A stretch of 38,031 nucleotides of DNA, taken from Proteobacteria bacterium ST_bin11. GTDB taxonomy: Bacteria; Pseudomonadota; Gammaproteobacteria; Methylococcales; Methylomonadaceae. The stretch spans positions 1 through 38,031 of the forward strand of contig MSXO01000029.1 in NCBI GenBank assembly GCA_002083615.1, in the 5' to 3' direction. The first letter of the stretch is position 1. Every line of letters begins with the position of its first letter. The position numbers and the translations under genes were made by a program. Below, piece by piece: positions 1 through 9,050 of the stretch. Below the pieces are notes generated by a model. It worked only from the letters and a program-made list of their open reading frames with translations, had not been told where the DNA came from and did no database searches.

Positions 1-2
1 TC

Positions 3-191
3 GATACCGGCCATGCCAGCACGGTGCTGGAACAAGGCAATGCGGCATTAGCCAGCACCATCAAAAACGCCGGCTTGCTGTGCTTGTGTGTCGATAGCCA
101 ACTGGCAGTTACAGACATCACCTTTGACTGCAACCTAAACGCTATCGACGAGATTTATGGGGCATTAAAAAAACGTGGAGTGATTCATTGA
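3..191 (+). CDS. C-terminal fragment of an unidentified protein
   Basis: An open frame enters from the left window edge and ends at the TGA at 189-191, giving about 62 residues and ending KKRGVIH. I do not recognise the family. The reading frame is uninterrupted and looks like protein, with alternating hydrophobic stretches such as AGLLCLCVDSQLAV and a final amphipathic helix. It ends 28 bases before bioD on the same strand, so it may be co-transcribed with it. The start and most of the gene lie outside the window, so no function is proposed. Confidence 0.55.
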   Translation, partial: DTGHASTVLEQGNAALASTIKNAGLLCLCVDSQLAVTDITFDCNLNAIDEIYGALKKRGVIH

Positions 192-219
192 ACACCTGTA
201 GCCAAGCGGGGCAATACTG

Positions 220-933
220 ATGGTTAAACACATGCAACTCGGACTGTTCGTCACCGGCACCGACACGGGCGTTGGCAAGACCCACATTTCGGCGATTTTG
301 GCGCATCGACTCAAGCAGCGCGGCTTGATGGTGCGGCCACGCAAACCGGTGGAATCGGGTTGCCAGCCTATTGTCGGCGGCCTTATGCCGGTCGACGCGG
401 CTACTTTGCAGGCCGCCGCCGGCAGCGATGAGCTTCTGGAGCACATTTGCCCTTACCGGTTTGAGTCGGCCTTGTCGCCGGAGAGAGCCGCAGCCCTGGC
501 CGACAAACGCCTGACGCTCGCGGATGTTTCCAGCGTCTGCCGCCAAGGTGTCGCAGAGTCCGAGTTTTTGCTGGTGGAAGGCGCCGGCGGATTCTATTCG
601 CCCTTGGCTGCGGAGGTGCTGAATGCCGATCTGGCTGTTGCGCTGTCTTTACCGGTTTTGCTGGTCACGTCGGATCGATTGGGCGCAATCAACCAAACCT
701 TGTTGGCCGTGGAGGCCATCAAACGGCGGGGTTTGACGCTGGCAGCGGTGGTGGTAAATCAAGTGGCGGTGGGCCTTGATCCTCATATGCAAAACGCGAC
801 GGAACTGTCTCGCTGGTTGGGAGAGCCGGTGCTAACGACCGGTTATCAGCACACCAACGCTGCCGAACCCACTTGGCAGTTACCTTGCCCGGCCTTAACG
901 AACTTGATTGATCGGCTGACGAGGGGTCTGTGA
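220..933 (+). CDS. bioD: ATP-dependent dethiobiotin synthetase
   Basis: This cytoplasmic enzyme of biotin synthesis closes the ureido ring of 7,8-diaminopelargonate using CO2 and ATP. The P-loop GTDTGVGKT lies at residues 13-21 with Lys20 as the nucleotide-binding lysine. KPVESG and VEGAGGFYSP follow, as in BioD. At 237 residues it is slightly longer than the roughly 225 of E. coli BioD. ATG 220 has a G-rich stretch (AGCGGGG) upstream; ATG 232 is an alternative that would place the P-loop at the usual distance from the N-terminus. bioA lies three genes downstream, separated by ispG and ilvD. Confidence 0.93.
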   Translation: MVKHMQLGLFVTGTDTGVGKTHISAILAHRLKQRGLMVRPRKPVESGCQPIVGGLMPVDAATLQAAAGSDELLEHICPYRFESALSPERAAALADKRLTLADVSSVCRQGVAESEFLLVEGAGGFYSPLAAEVLNADLAVALSLPVLLVTSDRLGAINQTLLAVEAIKRRGLTLAAVVVNQVAVGLDPHMQNATELSRWLGEPVLTTGYQHTNAAEPTWQLPCPALTNLIDRLTRGL

Positions 934-990
934 AGAATCAAACCTCAACGGCCTTGTAACTCTGACAACAACAAAACAGAAGATTATTTT

Positions 991-2211
991 ATGTCAATGC
1001 AACCCAGAAAACAGACGCAACAAGTGCTAGTCGGTAACGTCAAGGTTGGCGGTGGTGCGCCGATTGTCGTGCAGTCGATGACGAACACGGACACAGCCAA
1101 CGTGTCGAGCAGCGTTCACCAAATCATGGCGCTGGCCGATGTTGGTTCGGAAATCGTCCGGGTTACCGTCAACACGGAAGAAGCGGCCATGGCCGTGCCG
1201 GAAATCGTCAACCGACTGGCGCAAAAGGGCTATACCACTCCCTTGGTTGGCGACTTCCACTTTAATGGCCACAAACTGTTGGCAAAATACCCGGACTGCG
1301 CGCAAACCCTAGCCAAATACCGTATCAATCCCGGCAACGTAGGCAAGGGAAAAGCGCGCGATCCACAATTCCAGCAAATGATCGAGCTGGCTTGCCGCTA
1401 CGATAAGCCGGTGCGTATCGGCGTGAATGGCGGCAGTCTGGATCAGGCGGTTTTAACGCGTTTATTAGATGAAAATCGACTATTGGCCGAGCCCAAGCCC
1501 TTAGCTGCGATCACGCGTGAAGCCATTATCGTTTCGGCACTGGAAAGCGCAGCCAAAGCTCAGGAGTTGGGTTTAGGCAAAAATAAAATCACCCTGTCTT
1601 GCAAAATCAGTAACGTGCAAGAATTGATCAACATTTATGAAGATCTATCCCGCCGCTGCGATTATGCTTTGCATCTAGGCTTAACCGAGGCGGGTATGGG
1701 CTCGAAGGGTATCGTCGCCTCCGCAGCCGCCTTGGGGGTATTGATCCAGCAAGGCATCGGCGACACCATCCGCGTTTCGCTGACACCGGAGCCAGGTGCC
1801 TCGCGCACCAAAGAAGTCATCGTCGCCCAGGCAATTCTGCAAACCATGGGGTTTCGCGCTTTCACACCGATGGTGATCGCCTGCCCCGGCTGCGGACGTA
1901 CTACCAGCGACTACTTCCAGCGGCTGGCGCAAAACATCCAAGACTATCTGCGCGATCAAATGCCGGTCTGGAAGACCAAATACCAAGGCGTGGAAAACAT
2001 GGAAGTGGCGGTAATGGGTTGCGTGGTCAACGGCCCCGGTGAAAGTAAAAACGCCAATATCGGTATCAGCCTGCCCGGCACCGGAGAATCGCCCGTGGCG
2101 CCGGTTTACGAAGATGGGGTGAAAACCGTCACCTTGAAAGGCGAGCGTATCGCCGAAGAGTTTCAGGCTTTGGTCGAACGTTATATCGAGTCACATTATG
2201 GCGCGCATTAA
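991..2211 (+). CDS. ispG: 4-hydroxy-3-methylbut-2-enyl-diphosphate synthase (GcpE)
   Basis: IspG is the penultimate enzyme of the MEP isoprenoid pathway. It reductively opens methylerythritol cyclodiphosphate to HMBPP and uses a [4Fe-4S] cluster. The protein has 406 residues, somewhat longer than the 372 of E. coli. It starts in family style with a TQQVLVGNVKVGGGAPIVVQ stretch. The cluster cysteines are visible in CPGCGR (around residue 298) and CVVNGPGE (around residue 345). No strong Shine-Dalgarno precedes ATG 991. The 57-base gap from bioD suggests transcription in the same unit, although the two pathways are unrelated. Confidence 0.95.
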   Translation: MSMQPRKQTQQVLVGNVKVGGGAPIVVQSMTNTDTANVSSSVHQIMALADVGSEIVRVTVNTEEAAMAVPEIVNRLAQKGYTTPLVGDFHFNGHKLLAKYPDCAQTLAKYRINPGNVGKGKARDPQFQQMIELACRYDKPVRIGVNGGSLDQAVLTRLLDENRLLAEPKPLAAITREAIIVSALESAAKAQELGLGKNKITLSCKISNVQELINIYEDLSRRCDYALHLGLTEAGMGSKGIVASAAALGVLIQQGIGDTIRVSLTPEPGASRTKEVIVAQAILQTMGFRAFTPMVIACPGCGRTTSDYFQRLAQNIQDYLRDQMPVWKTKYQGVENMEVAVMGCVVNGPGESKNANIGISLPGTGESPVAPVYEDGVKTVTLKGERIAEEFQALVERYIESHYGAH

Positions 2212-2228
2212 AGCGGCAGATTGCCGCT
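2212..2228 (+). other. Hairpin just after ispG
   Basis: A perfect 7-bp inverted repeat AGCGGCA / TGCCGCT with a 3-base loop begins one base after the ispG stop. No T-run follows, so it does not look like an intrinsic terminator. It may stabilise the ispG mRNA 3' end or serve as a processing point between ispG and ilvD. Confidence 0.4.
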
Positions 2229-2312
2229 GGCAACGAATTAGCCCGATGATAATTGATCAGCATGCCTGCCGTTTTTTTCAGGCAATCCTTCCCTAAGTCC
2301 CTGAGGTTTACC

Positions 2313-4169
2313 ATGCCCAAATACCGCTCCCGCACTACCACCGAGGGTCGAAATATGGCCGGTGCTCGCGCACTTTGGCGCGCCACGGGCATGAAGGATG
2401 AGGATTTCTCCAAGCCCATCATTGCCATTGCCAACTCTTTCACCCAGTTCGTTCCAGGGCACGTCCATCTCAAGGATATGGGACAACTTGTCGCCAGAGA
2501 AATTGAACGAGTGGGCGGAGTGGCCAAAGAATTCAACACAATCGCCGTGGACGATGGCATCGCCATGGGGCACAGCGGCATGCTTTACTCGCTGCCCAGC
2601 CGGGACCTGATTGCCGATTCGGTAGAATACATGGTCAACGCACACTGTGCCGATGCGTTGGTTTGCATTTCCAATTGCGACAAAATAACCCCCGGCATGC
2701 TGATGGCTGCTTTACGCTTAAATATCCCGGCAATATTCGTGTCTGGAGGCCCGATGGAAGCTGGCAAAGTCAACTGGAAGGGCGAAATCAGGGCGCTGGA
2801 TTTGGTCGACGCCATGGTAGAGGCTGCGGATGATAGCGTCAGTGACGCCCAAGTTGCCGAAGTGGAGCGCTCCGCCTGTCCGACCTGCGGTTCCTGCTCC
2901 GGCATGTTTACCGCGAACTCTATGAACTGCCTGACCGAAGCACTGGGCCTGTCCTTACCCGGTAACGGCAGCATCGTCGCCACGCATGCGGATAGAAAAC
3001 AGCTATTTCTAAAGGCTGGCAGGCTCACCGTGGAACTCAGCAAGCGCTACTATGAACACGACGACGGCGCGGTTCTGCCACGTGCCATCGCCAGTTTCCA
3101 AGCGTTTCAGAATGCCGTTAGCCTCGACGTGGCAATGGGCGGCTCCACTAATACCGTACTGCATCTGCTGGCAGCCGCGCATGAAGCCCGCGTGGACTTC
3201 AGCATGACCGACATAGACCGCATTTCTCGTCAAGTACCGTGCTTGAGCAAAGTGGCGCCCGCCACGCAGAAATATCATATGGAAGACGTCCACCGAGCCG
3301 GCGGGGTAATGGCTATCTTGGGTGAATTGGATCGTGCCGGCTTAGTTAACCGGAATGTGCCGACCGTACATTCCGCCAGCATGGGGGCGGCTTTGGAGCA
3401 GTGGGACATTCGGCGCAACGTAGACGAATCCGTGAAGGATTTTTACCGCGCTGCGCCCGGCGGCATTCCCACGACTGTCGCATTTTCGCAAGACATGCGC
3501 TATCCAACCCTGGACGATGACCGCGCCGACGGCTGCATTCGCGACCGCGAACATGCTTACTCGCAGGATGGCGGTTTAGCTGTATTGTATGGCAACATTG
3601 CACTGGATGGCTGCATCGTCAAGACTGCTGGCGTGGACGACAGCATCCTGATATTTAGCGGCCCTGCGCGTATTTTCGACAGTCAGGACGCCGCTGTGGC
3701 AGCCATACTCAATAACAAGATCGTTGCGGGTGACGTTGTAGTGATTCGCTATGAAGGTCCAAGGGGCGGCCCCGGTATGCAGGAAATGCTGTATCCCACC
3801 AGCTACCTGAAATCCAAGGGACTGGGTAAAGTCTGCGCCCTACTTACTGACGGTCGGTTTTCCGGCGGCACATCCGGACTATCGATCGGCCACGTCTCGC
3901 CAGAAGCCGCCGAAGGCGGTGCTATTGGCTTGGTCGAAGAAGGCGACCTCATCGAAATCAATATTCCAAGCCGCGTCATACGTCTGGCGGTGACGGCGGA
4001 AGAACTGACGGCTCGGCGCACCGCAATGGAAGCCAAGGGCTTGGAAGCCTGGAAACCCATGAATCGAGAAAGACCGTTATCAGTCGCGCTTAGAGCCTAT
4101 GCTGCGATGACAACTTCGGCCGCGAAAGGTGCAGTGAGAGACGTGACTCAAGTCGAACGAAAATACTAA
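2313..4169 (+). CDS. ilvD: Dihydroxy-acid dehydratase
   Basis: IlvD dehydrates 2,3-dihydroxy-isovalerate and its methyl homologue to the 2-oxoacids in valine, isoleucine and pantothenate synthesis. It is an Fe-S enzyme. I chose ATG 2313 over the upstream ATG 2253. The shorter product (618 residues, MPKYRSRTT) matches the E. coli start and length (616), and TGAGG at 2302-2306 sits six bases before it. The family's cysteine regions are CISNCDKITPG and CPTCGSCSGMFTANSMNCL. RFSGGTSG and the C-terminal IGHVSPEAAEGG are also present. It ends 13 bases before bioA, so the two are likely co-transcribed. Confidence 0.96.
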   Translation: MPKYRSRTTTEGRNMAGARALWRATGMKDEDFSKPIIAIANSFTQFVPGHVHLKDMGQLVAREIERVGGVAKEFNTIAVDDGIAMGHSGMLYSLPSRDLIADSVEYMVNAHCADALVCISNCDKITPGMLMAALRLNIPAIFVSGGPMEAGKVNWKGEIRALDLVDAMVEAADDSVSDAQVAEVERSACPTCGSCSGMFTANSMNCLTEALGLSLPGNGSIVATHADRKQLFLKAGRLTVELSKRYYEHDDGAVLPRAIASFQAFQNAVSLDVAMGGSTNTVLHLLAAAHEARVDFSMTDIDRISRQVPCLSKVAPATQKYHMEDVHRAGGVMAILGELDRAGLVNRNVPTVHSASMGAALEQWDIRRNVDESVKDFYRAAPGGIPTTVAFSQDMRYPTLDDDRADGCIRDREHAYSQDGGLAVLYGNIALDGCIVKTAGVDDSILIFSGPARIFDSQDAAVAAILNNKIVAGDVVVIRYEGPRGGPGMQEMLYPTSYLKSKGLGKVCALLTDGRFSGGTSGLSIGHVSPEAAEGGAIGLVEEGDLIEINIPSRVIRLAVTAEELTARRTAMEAKGLEAWKPMNRERPLSVALRAYAAMTTSAAKGAVRDVTQVERKY

Positions 4170-4182
4170 TCCGAGACGGCTG

Positions 4183-5553
4183 ATGAATAATCAAGCAATG
4201 GTGCAACGTGACTTGCAGGTGCTATGGCATCCGTGCAGTCAGATGAAAGACCACGATCCAAGGGGAAACCGGGTTGATGCCATGCCGTTGATTCCGATTA
4301 AATCCGGTCAGGGCGTCTGGCTGGAGGATTTCGAGGGTAAGCGCTATCTGGATGCAATCAGTTCCTGGTGGGTGAATATTTTTGGGCATGCGAACCCAGT
4401 TATTAATCAAGCCGTTAAGCAACAGCTCGATACCTTAGAGCATGTGATTCTCGGCGGCTTTACCCATGAAGCAGCGCTGACTTTAGCCGAAAAACTGGTG
4501 GAAATTACCCCGGCTGGATTGGATAAGTGTTTCTACGCCGACAATGGATCTTCAGCCGTTGAAGTCGCACTGAAAATGAGTTTTCACTATTGGCGTAATT
4601 GCGGCAAATCGCAAAAACACAAATTCATCACGCTGGAGAACAGTTACCACGGCGAAACGCTTGGCGCGCTGGCCTTAGGAAACGTGGCTTTGTACAAGGA
4701 AACTTATGCGCCGCTGTTGATGAATGTCATCACAGTACCTGGCCCGGATTGCTACTATCGCGAACGCGGCGAAAGCTGGCGGGATTATTCAATCCGCCGT
4801 TTTGCTGAAATGGAACAGGCTTTAGCGCTACACGCCGACTCGACCTGCGCGGTGATCGTCGAACCCCTGGTGCAGTGCGCCGGTAATATGCGTATGTACG
4901 ACCCGGCGTATTTAACTATGTTGCGCGAGGCCTGCAACCGTTACGGTGTGCACCTGATCGCCGATGAGATAGCAGTGGGATTTGGCCGCACAGGCACCTT
5001 GTTCGCCTGCGAGCAAGCGGCGATCAGTCCCGATTTTATCTGTTTATCCAAGGGCTTGACCGGCGGCTATCTGCCGTTGTCGGCGGTGTTGACCAGCAAC
5101 ACGGTGTATCAGGCGTTTTACGATGACTACCAGAATCTGACCGCATTTTTACATTCGCATAGTTACACGGGCAACGCATTGGGTTGTCGGGCGGCATTGG
5201 CGACTATCGGCTTGTTTCAACAGCAGGATGTCATCGGCAATAATCGCCGATTGGCGGAGTTGATGAGCAAAGCAGTCGAACGTTTTCAGGAACATCCTCA
5301 CGTCGCTGAAGTCAGGCAAACCGGCATGATTGTCGCTATCGAACTGGTGAAAAACAAACAAACGCGTGAAGCGTATCCGTGGCAGCAACGGCGAGGGTTG
5401 AAAGTGTACCGGTATGCACTTGAACAGGGCGTGCTATTGCGTCCTTTGGGCAATGTGATTTATTTCATGCCGCCCTATGTGATTTCAGAACCTGAAATCA
5501 GCCTTATGGTAGATGTTTGTTGGCAAGGCATTGAGCAGGCAGTGCGGGACTAG
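4183..5553 (+). CDS. bioA: Adenosylmethionine-8-amino-7-oxononanoate transaminase
   Basis: BioA is the PLP enzyme that makes diaminopelargonate from KAPA with SAM as amino donor, the step before BioD. It has 456 residues (E. coli BioA 429). The family starts as here with LWHPCSQMKDH. ISSWWVNIFGHANP is the substrate-site region, DNGSSAVEVALKM the cofactor phosphate region, and ADEIAVGFGRTG carries the PLP-contacting Asp. The Schiff-base lysine is in LSKGLTGGYLPLS, near residue 290. The spacing from ilvD (13 bases) suggests translation from a shared transcript. No bioB, bioF or bioC gene is in the window. Confidence 0.95.
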   Translation: MNNQAMVQRDLQVLWHPCSQMKDHDPRGNRVDAMPLIPIKSGQGVWLEDFEGKRYLDAISSWWVNIFGHANPVINQAVKQQLDTLEHVILGGFTHEAALTLAEKLVEITPAGLDKCFYADNGSSAVEVALKMSFHYWRNCGKSQKHKFITLENSYHGETLGALALGNVALYKETYAPLLMNVITVPGPDCYYRERGESWRDYSIRRFAEMEQALALHADSTCAVIVEPLVQCAGNMRMYDPAYLTMLREACNRYGVHLIADEIAVGFGRTGTLFACEQAAISPDFICLSKGLTGGYLPLSAVLTSNTVYQAFYDDYQNLTAFLHSHSYTGNALGCRAALATIGLFQQQDVIGNNRRLAELMSKAVERFQEHPHVAEVRQTGMIVAIELVKNKQTREAYPWQQRRGLKVYRYALEQGVLLRPLGNVIYFMPPYVISEPEISLMVDVCWQGIEQAVRD

Positions 5554-6026
5554 GTCTGGCATTAACAGCAGTAAACACTCTAAAGTACAAAGCGGGTTAT
5601 CAGTGACTGCACAGTTGCGCAAGCAGATGCTCACCCCGGCTCCAATCATCGAGAACTCCTTTACACCGTCTGCTAAATTTAGGGTTTTTCATAAATCGCC
5701 AAGCCCGACATGATGGTTATCCGGTCTTGGTGCGTAAACCGCCCTCTTGGCATCGCATGAGGCTCTGGCGATTGAACAATTCAAGCGACTGGCAGTTTTC
5801 AGGATGTCGACTTAGAATCGCTATATCCCCCGAAAACCTTCATCTTAAAAGCCAAAATAGAACCTTCTCTCCGGGAGACAGCAGATCTATAACAGACTAA
5901 TCAATGTCTTACCTAGTTTAAAGCCCCCACTCAAATCCTCTCCAGCCAAGAAAGACACGTATTTCCGCCCTCCCCTAATAATGACGTTTAACTGAGCTTT
6001 GGCGGCTGAACACGGGCTGATGTATT
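5554..6026. other. Intergenic region between bioA and the TonB receptor
   Basis: No convincing gene is visible. On the plus strand a short frame at about 5738-5814 reads HEALAIEQFKRLAVF before a stop and looks protein-like. It has no start codon and I could not assign it, so it may be a relic or chance. No intrinsic terminator with a T-run was found for bioA. The promoter region of the receptor gene occupies the right end. Confidence 0.35.
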
Positions 6027-6045
6027 GCAAATAATAACGATTCTT
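6027..6045 (+). promoter_or_regulatory. Candidate Fur box upstream of the TonB receptor
   Basis: The 19-mer GCAAATAATAACGATTCTT matches the classic Fur consensus GATAATGATAATCATTATC at 12 of 19 positions, including the core AATAAT and ATT parts. It lies about 90 bases before the receptor start, as expected for iron repression of a siderophore or citrate receptor. The match is moderate and made by eye. Confidence 0.42.
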
Positions 6046-6135
6046 ACTTGCATTAGATTTTATTTCTCGATACACTTTCTACACTGCCTCTTCAGGCTGC
6101 ATGTCGATAAATACGAATTTTTTGGAGAAACTGAG

Positions 6136-8328
6136 ATGCACAAGTGCGCTAAACAGCTGTTGGTTTCCGGGCAAATCGCGCTTACTTTTGGCGGTTCATC
6201 GCTGGCAATAGCTGCCGATACAACTGACAGTGATAGCCGGACCTCCGGCCTGGAAATGCCTGTCGTGGAGATTGTCGAGTCCACCGATGCCTTGCAAACC
6301 ATTCCTGGCGCAGTGAACGTCTTAAAGCAGGAAGAGTTGTTTAAAAGCCACGTTTTCAATGTGAATGAAGCTTTACGAAAAATTCCAGGCGTAAATGTCC
6401 GCGACGAAGAAGGCTTCGGTATGCGGCCCAACATTGGTATTCGCGGCATGAATCCGACTCGCTCCACAAAAACCTTGTTGTTGGAGGACGGCATTCCGCT
6501 GTCCTATGCGCCCTATGGCGATAACGCCAGCTACTACCACCCACCGATCGAGCGCTTTGCCAGTATCGAGGTTCTAAAAGGCCCGAGCCAAATCATGTTC
6601 GGGCCGCAAACCATCTCGGGCACCATCAACTACCTTACGCCAAATCCCCCGGCCAAACCCGGCGGCTCGCTGAGTTTTACCGGCGGCACCCGCGAGTTTT
6701 ATGACGGCCATTTTAATTATGGCGGCACCGTCGGCGATTTCGGCGGCCTGCTGGATATAACCCATAAGGAAAGTGAAGGCGCGCGCGACAATACCCATTC
6801 GGACATCAACGATTTCAACATCAAAGGCGTTTACGACATCAACGCCAGCAATGCCCTGACCGTCCGCGCCAATTATTTCCAGGAAGATTCGCAAGTCACT
6901 TATTCGGGCATTACTGACGCGGAAATGCGTAACTTCGGCATTCGCTACAATCCGTTTAAAAATGATCGGATGCAAACCGACCGTTGGGGGGCGTCATTGA
7001 CCCATCAATTTATCTTCAACAAAGATGTGACCTTGACCACTAATGCTTACTGGTCGCATTTTCATCGTGACTGGTGGCGACAGTCCAGCACGACAACCGA
7101 CACCCAGTGCGGCAATACCTTCAGGGACTTGCGTCTTGCCGGTAACGCCGTCAATGTCGATAGCTGCGACTCTACGCAAGGCCGGCTGCGCGATTACTAC
7201 TCGTATGGCGTCGAACCGAAACTGCACGTCAATCACAAAACCTTGGGAATAGACAACGAACTGGACATTGGCTTTCGCGCCCATTACGAGGAGCAATTCC
7301 GCGTTCAGGAAAACCGCAGGCCACTCAGCGGTCCATTGACAGTTGGTGAGTATAACGACCGCGGTACCGATGCATACTCCGGCTTTGCGAAAAACCGCTT
7401 CGTCCTGGGTGATTGGAGCCTAACGCCAGGCGTGCGTATCGAACATGTGGATTTCAGCCGCCAGGACAAACTGAGAAATAACAGCGGCCAATCGGTCTTA
7501 ACCGAAATTCTGCCCGCGTTCGGTATTACCCATAATCCCAACGACAAGATCAACACCTTTTTTGGCTTCCACGGCGGCTTTGCGCCACCCCGCGTCGAGG
7601 ATGAGGTCAGCGGCACCGGCAGACCCATCAATGTCGGCCCGGAAAAAAGCTGGAATTACGAATTAGGCATGCGTACCAAACCTTATGCTGGTGCTAAATT
7701 GGACGCTACGCTGTTTCATGCGGATTTTCAGCAACAAAACGCAGTCGGCAGCATCGCTGGCGGCACGACACCCCTGGCTACAGGTCAAGCCTTATACCAA
7801 GGGGTTGAGTTATTTGGTCGGCAGGACTTCGGTGCCTTGTTCGATAGCGATCACAACGTCTATTTCCAGGCAGCTTACACCTGGGTGGGCAATGCGGAAA
7901 TGACCTCGGATTTTAGATGTTTGGCAGTGGATGGAAGTATTCCGGGCGCCTGTGTCGGCGGCATAGTACCCGGAGCGCGAGAGGGCAATCGCATGCCTTA
8001 TTCTCCCAAGCACACACTCACCTCCACTATCGGCTATTCGCATCCCCAAGGCTTTGATGTGCATCTGGAAACCGTGTTTGTCGGGGAGCAATTCAGCGAC
8101 TTTGCCAATACGCCGGCAGCGGCCTTGAATGGTAATGGCCAACTCGGCAAGATCGACGGTTATGTGGTGCTAAATCTCGGCACTACCTATCATGTTAAGC
8201 CACTGAATACCGACGTGTTCGTTTCACTTAAAAATATGCTGGATGAAGAATACATAGTGGACCGTACCCGCGGCATTCTGCCAGGTGCGCCACGTTTGGT
8301 ACAGGCCGGTTTCAAAGTGAATTTTTAA
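6136..8328 (+). CDS. FecA-like TonB-dependent outer-membrane receptor
   Basis: This is a predicted outer-membrane beta-barrel importer, probably for a ferric chelate, energised by TonB-ExbBD. I chose ATG 6136 (730 residues) because GGAGA at 6124-6128 precedes it and the product begins with a signal peptide (LLVSGQIALTFGGSSLAIAA). An upstream in-frame ATG at 6025 lacks this support. A putative TonB box region (EMPVVEIVES) is followed by the plug (IPGAVNVLKQEEL, LRKIPGVNVRDEEGFGMRPN, IEVLKGPSQIMFGPQTISG) and the barrel, which ends on the aromatic residue of GFKVNF. There is no N-terminal STN signalling domain, so it should not act in surface signalling like E. coli FecA. No other iron-transport gene is adjacent. 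Confidence 0.9.
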   Translation: MHKCAKQLLVSGQIALTFGGSSLAIAADTTDSDSRTSGLEMPVVEIVESTDALQTIPGAVNVLKQEELFKSHVFNVNEALRKIPGVNVRDEEGFGMRPNIGIRGMNPTRSTKTLLLEDGIPLSYAPYGDNASYYHPPIERFASIEVLKGPSQIMFGPQTISGTINYLTPNPPAKPGGSLSFTGGTREFYDGHFNYGGTVGDFGGLLDITHKESEGARDNTHSDINDFNIKGVYDINASNALTVRANYFQEDSQVTYSGITDAEMRNFGIRYNPFKNDRMQTDRWGASLTHQFIFNKDVTLTTNAYWSHFHRDWWRQSSTTTDTQCGNTFRDLRLAGNAVNVDSCDSTQGRLRDYYSYGVEPKLHVNHKTLGIDNELDIGFRAHYEEQFRVQENRRPLSGPLTVGEYNDRGTDAYSGFAKNRFVLGDWSLTPGVRIEHVDFSRQDKLRNNSGQSVLTEILPAFGITHNPNDKINTFFGFHGGFAPPRVEDEVSGTGRPINVGPEKSWNYELGMRTKPYAGAKLDATLFHADFQQQNAVGSIAGGTTPLATGQALYQGVELFGRQDFGALFDSDHNVYFQAAYTWVGNAEMTSDFRCLAVDGSIPGACVGGIVPGAREGNRMPYSPKHTLTSTIGYSHPQGFDVHLETVFVGEQFSDFANTPAAALNGNGQLGKIDGYVVLNLGTTYHVKPLNTDVFVSLKNMLDEEYIVDRTRGILPGAPRLVQAGFKVNF

Positions 8329-8347
8329 GGCACCGCAAAAAAAGGCA

Positions 8348-8998
8348 TTAAGTTTTATATGACAGACCTGGAAATGCTTCTGCGATCCCCAGCATCATAA
8401 ATTGCACCGCCATCGCAGCCAGTAGCAATCCCATAATCCGTGTGGCCGTATTAATCCCCGCTGTACCCATTAACTGCCCTAGGCTATTGGCGATGCGCAA
8501 GGTTAACCAAATAATCGCCGCCAAAACAAAGACACCTAAAGTTAATAGTAGTTTTTCAAACCATTGATCCATTTGGTTAACGTTTACAATCACCAAACTG
8601 ATTGCACCGGGCCCCGCCAATAAAGGTATCGCTAAAGGAACAATAGCAATATCGTCTTTTTGAGCGGCTTCGAGGGTTTCTTGATGGGTATGGCTTGCAC
8701 CGCTGGATTTAGCGTGGAACATGGAAATAGCCACTAGTAATACCAATAAGCCACTGGCAATTCGAAAGGCGGGCATCGTTATACCGAAAAACTGTAATAC
8801 CGTGCTGCCTGCCCAAATTGAAATCACTAGAATGACGGCCACCGCCATCGCTGTCTTTATCGCTATGCGCTTGACTTCCGACTCTGACTTGTTGGCAGTC
8901 ATGCTTAGATAAACAGGTATTGCGCCGAGCGGATTCAGTATGGCAAAAATACCCACAAAATCTTTGAAAAGCTCTGTCCAGTTGATTAGATCTAACAT
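8348..8998 (-). CDS. MarC-family (UPF0056) integral membrane protein
   Basis: This 216-residue inner-membrane protein has about six hydrophobic segments. It carries the family signatures FAILNPLGAIPVYL in the first segment and PLLAGPGAISLVI in the middle, around which the family's two halves repeat. The family includes E. coli MarC, YhgN and YchE; its transport role is not established and the old link to multiple antibiotic resistance is not supported. It is convergent with the TonB receptor (19 bases between stops) and is the last gene of a minus-strand row of membrane proteins. No strong ribosome-binding site is visible before ATG 8998. Confidence 0.88.
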   Translation of the reverse strand: MLDLINWTELFKDFVGIFAILNPLGAIPVYLSMTANKSESEVKRIAIKTAMAVAVILVISIWAGSTVLQFFGITMPAFRIASGLLVLLVAISMFHAKSSGASHTHQETLEAAQKDDIAIVPLAIPLLAGPGAISLVIVNVNQMDQWFEKLLLTLGVFVLAAIIWLTLRIANSLGQLMGTAGINTATRIMGLLLAAMAVQFMMLGIAEAFPGLSYKT

Positions 8999-9050
8999 AA
9001 TAAGTGAAATATATGGAAATTAAAGACGTTAAAGTCAGGAGCAATTAAAG

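Noticed and set aside
2253..2312. N-terminal extension of ilvD from ATG 2253
   Set aside because: The family starts at the MPKYRS residues, and ATG 2313 has the Shine-Dalgarno.
5887..6075. Minus-strand open frame of 62 codons before the TonB receptor
   Set aside because: No ribosome-binding site or family; overlaps the promoter region.
6025..6135. N-terminal extension of the TonB receptor from ATG 6025
   Set aside because: It would overlap the Fur-like box and displace the signal peptide; GGAGA supports ATG 6136.
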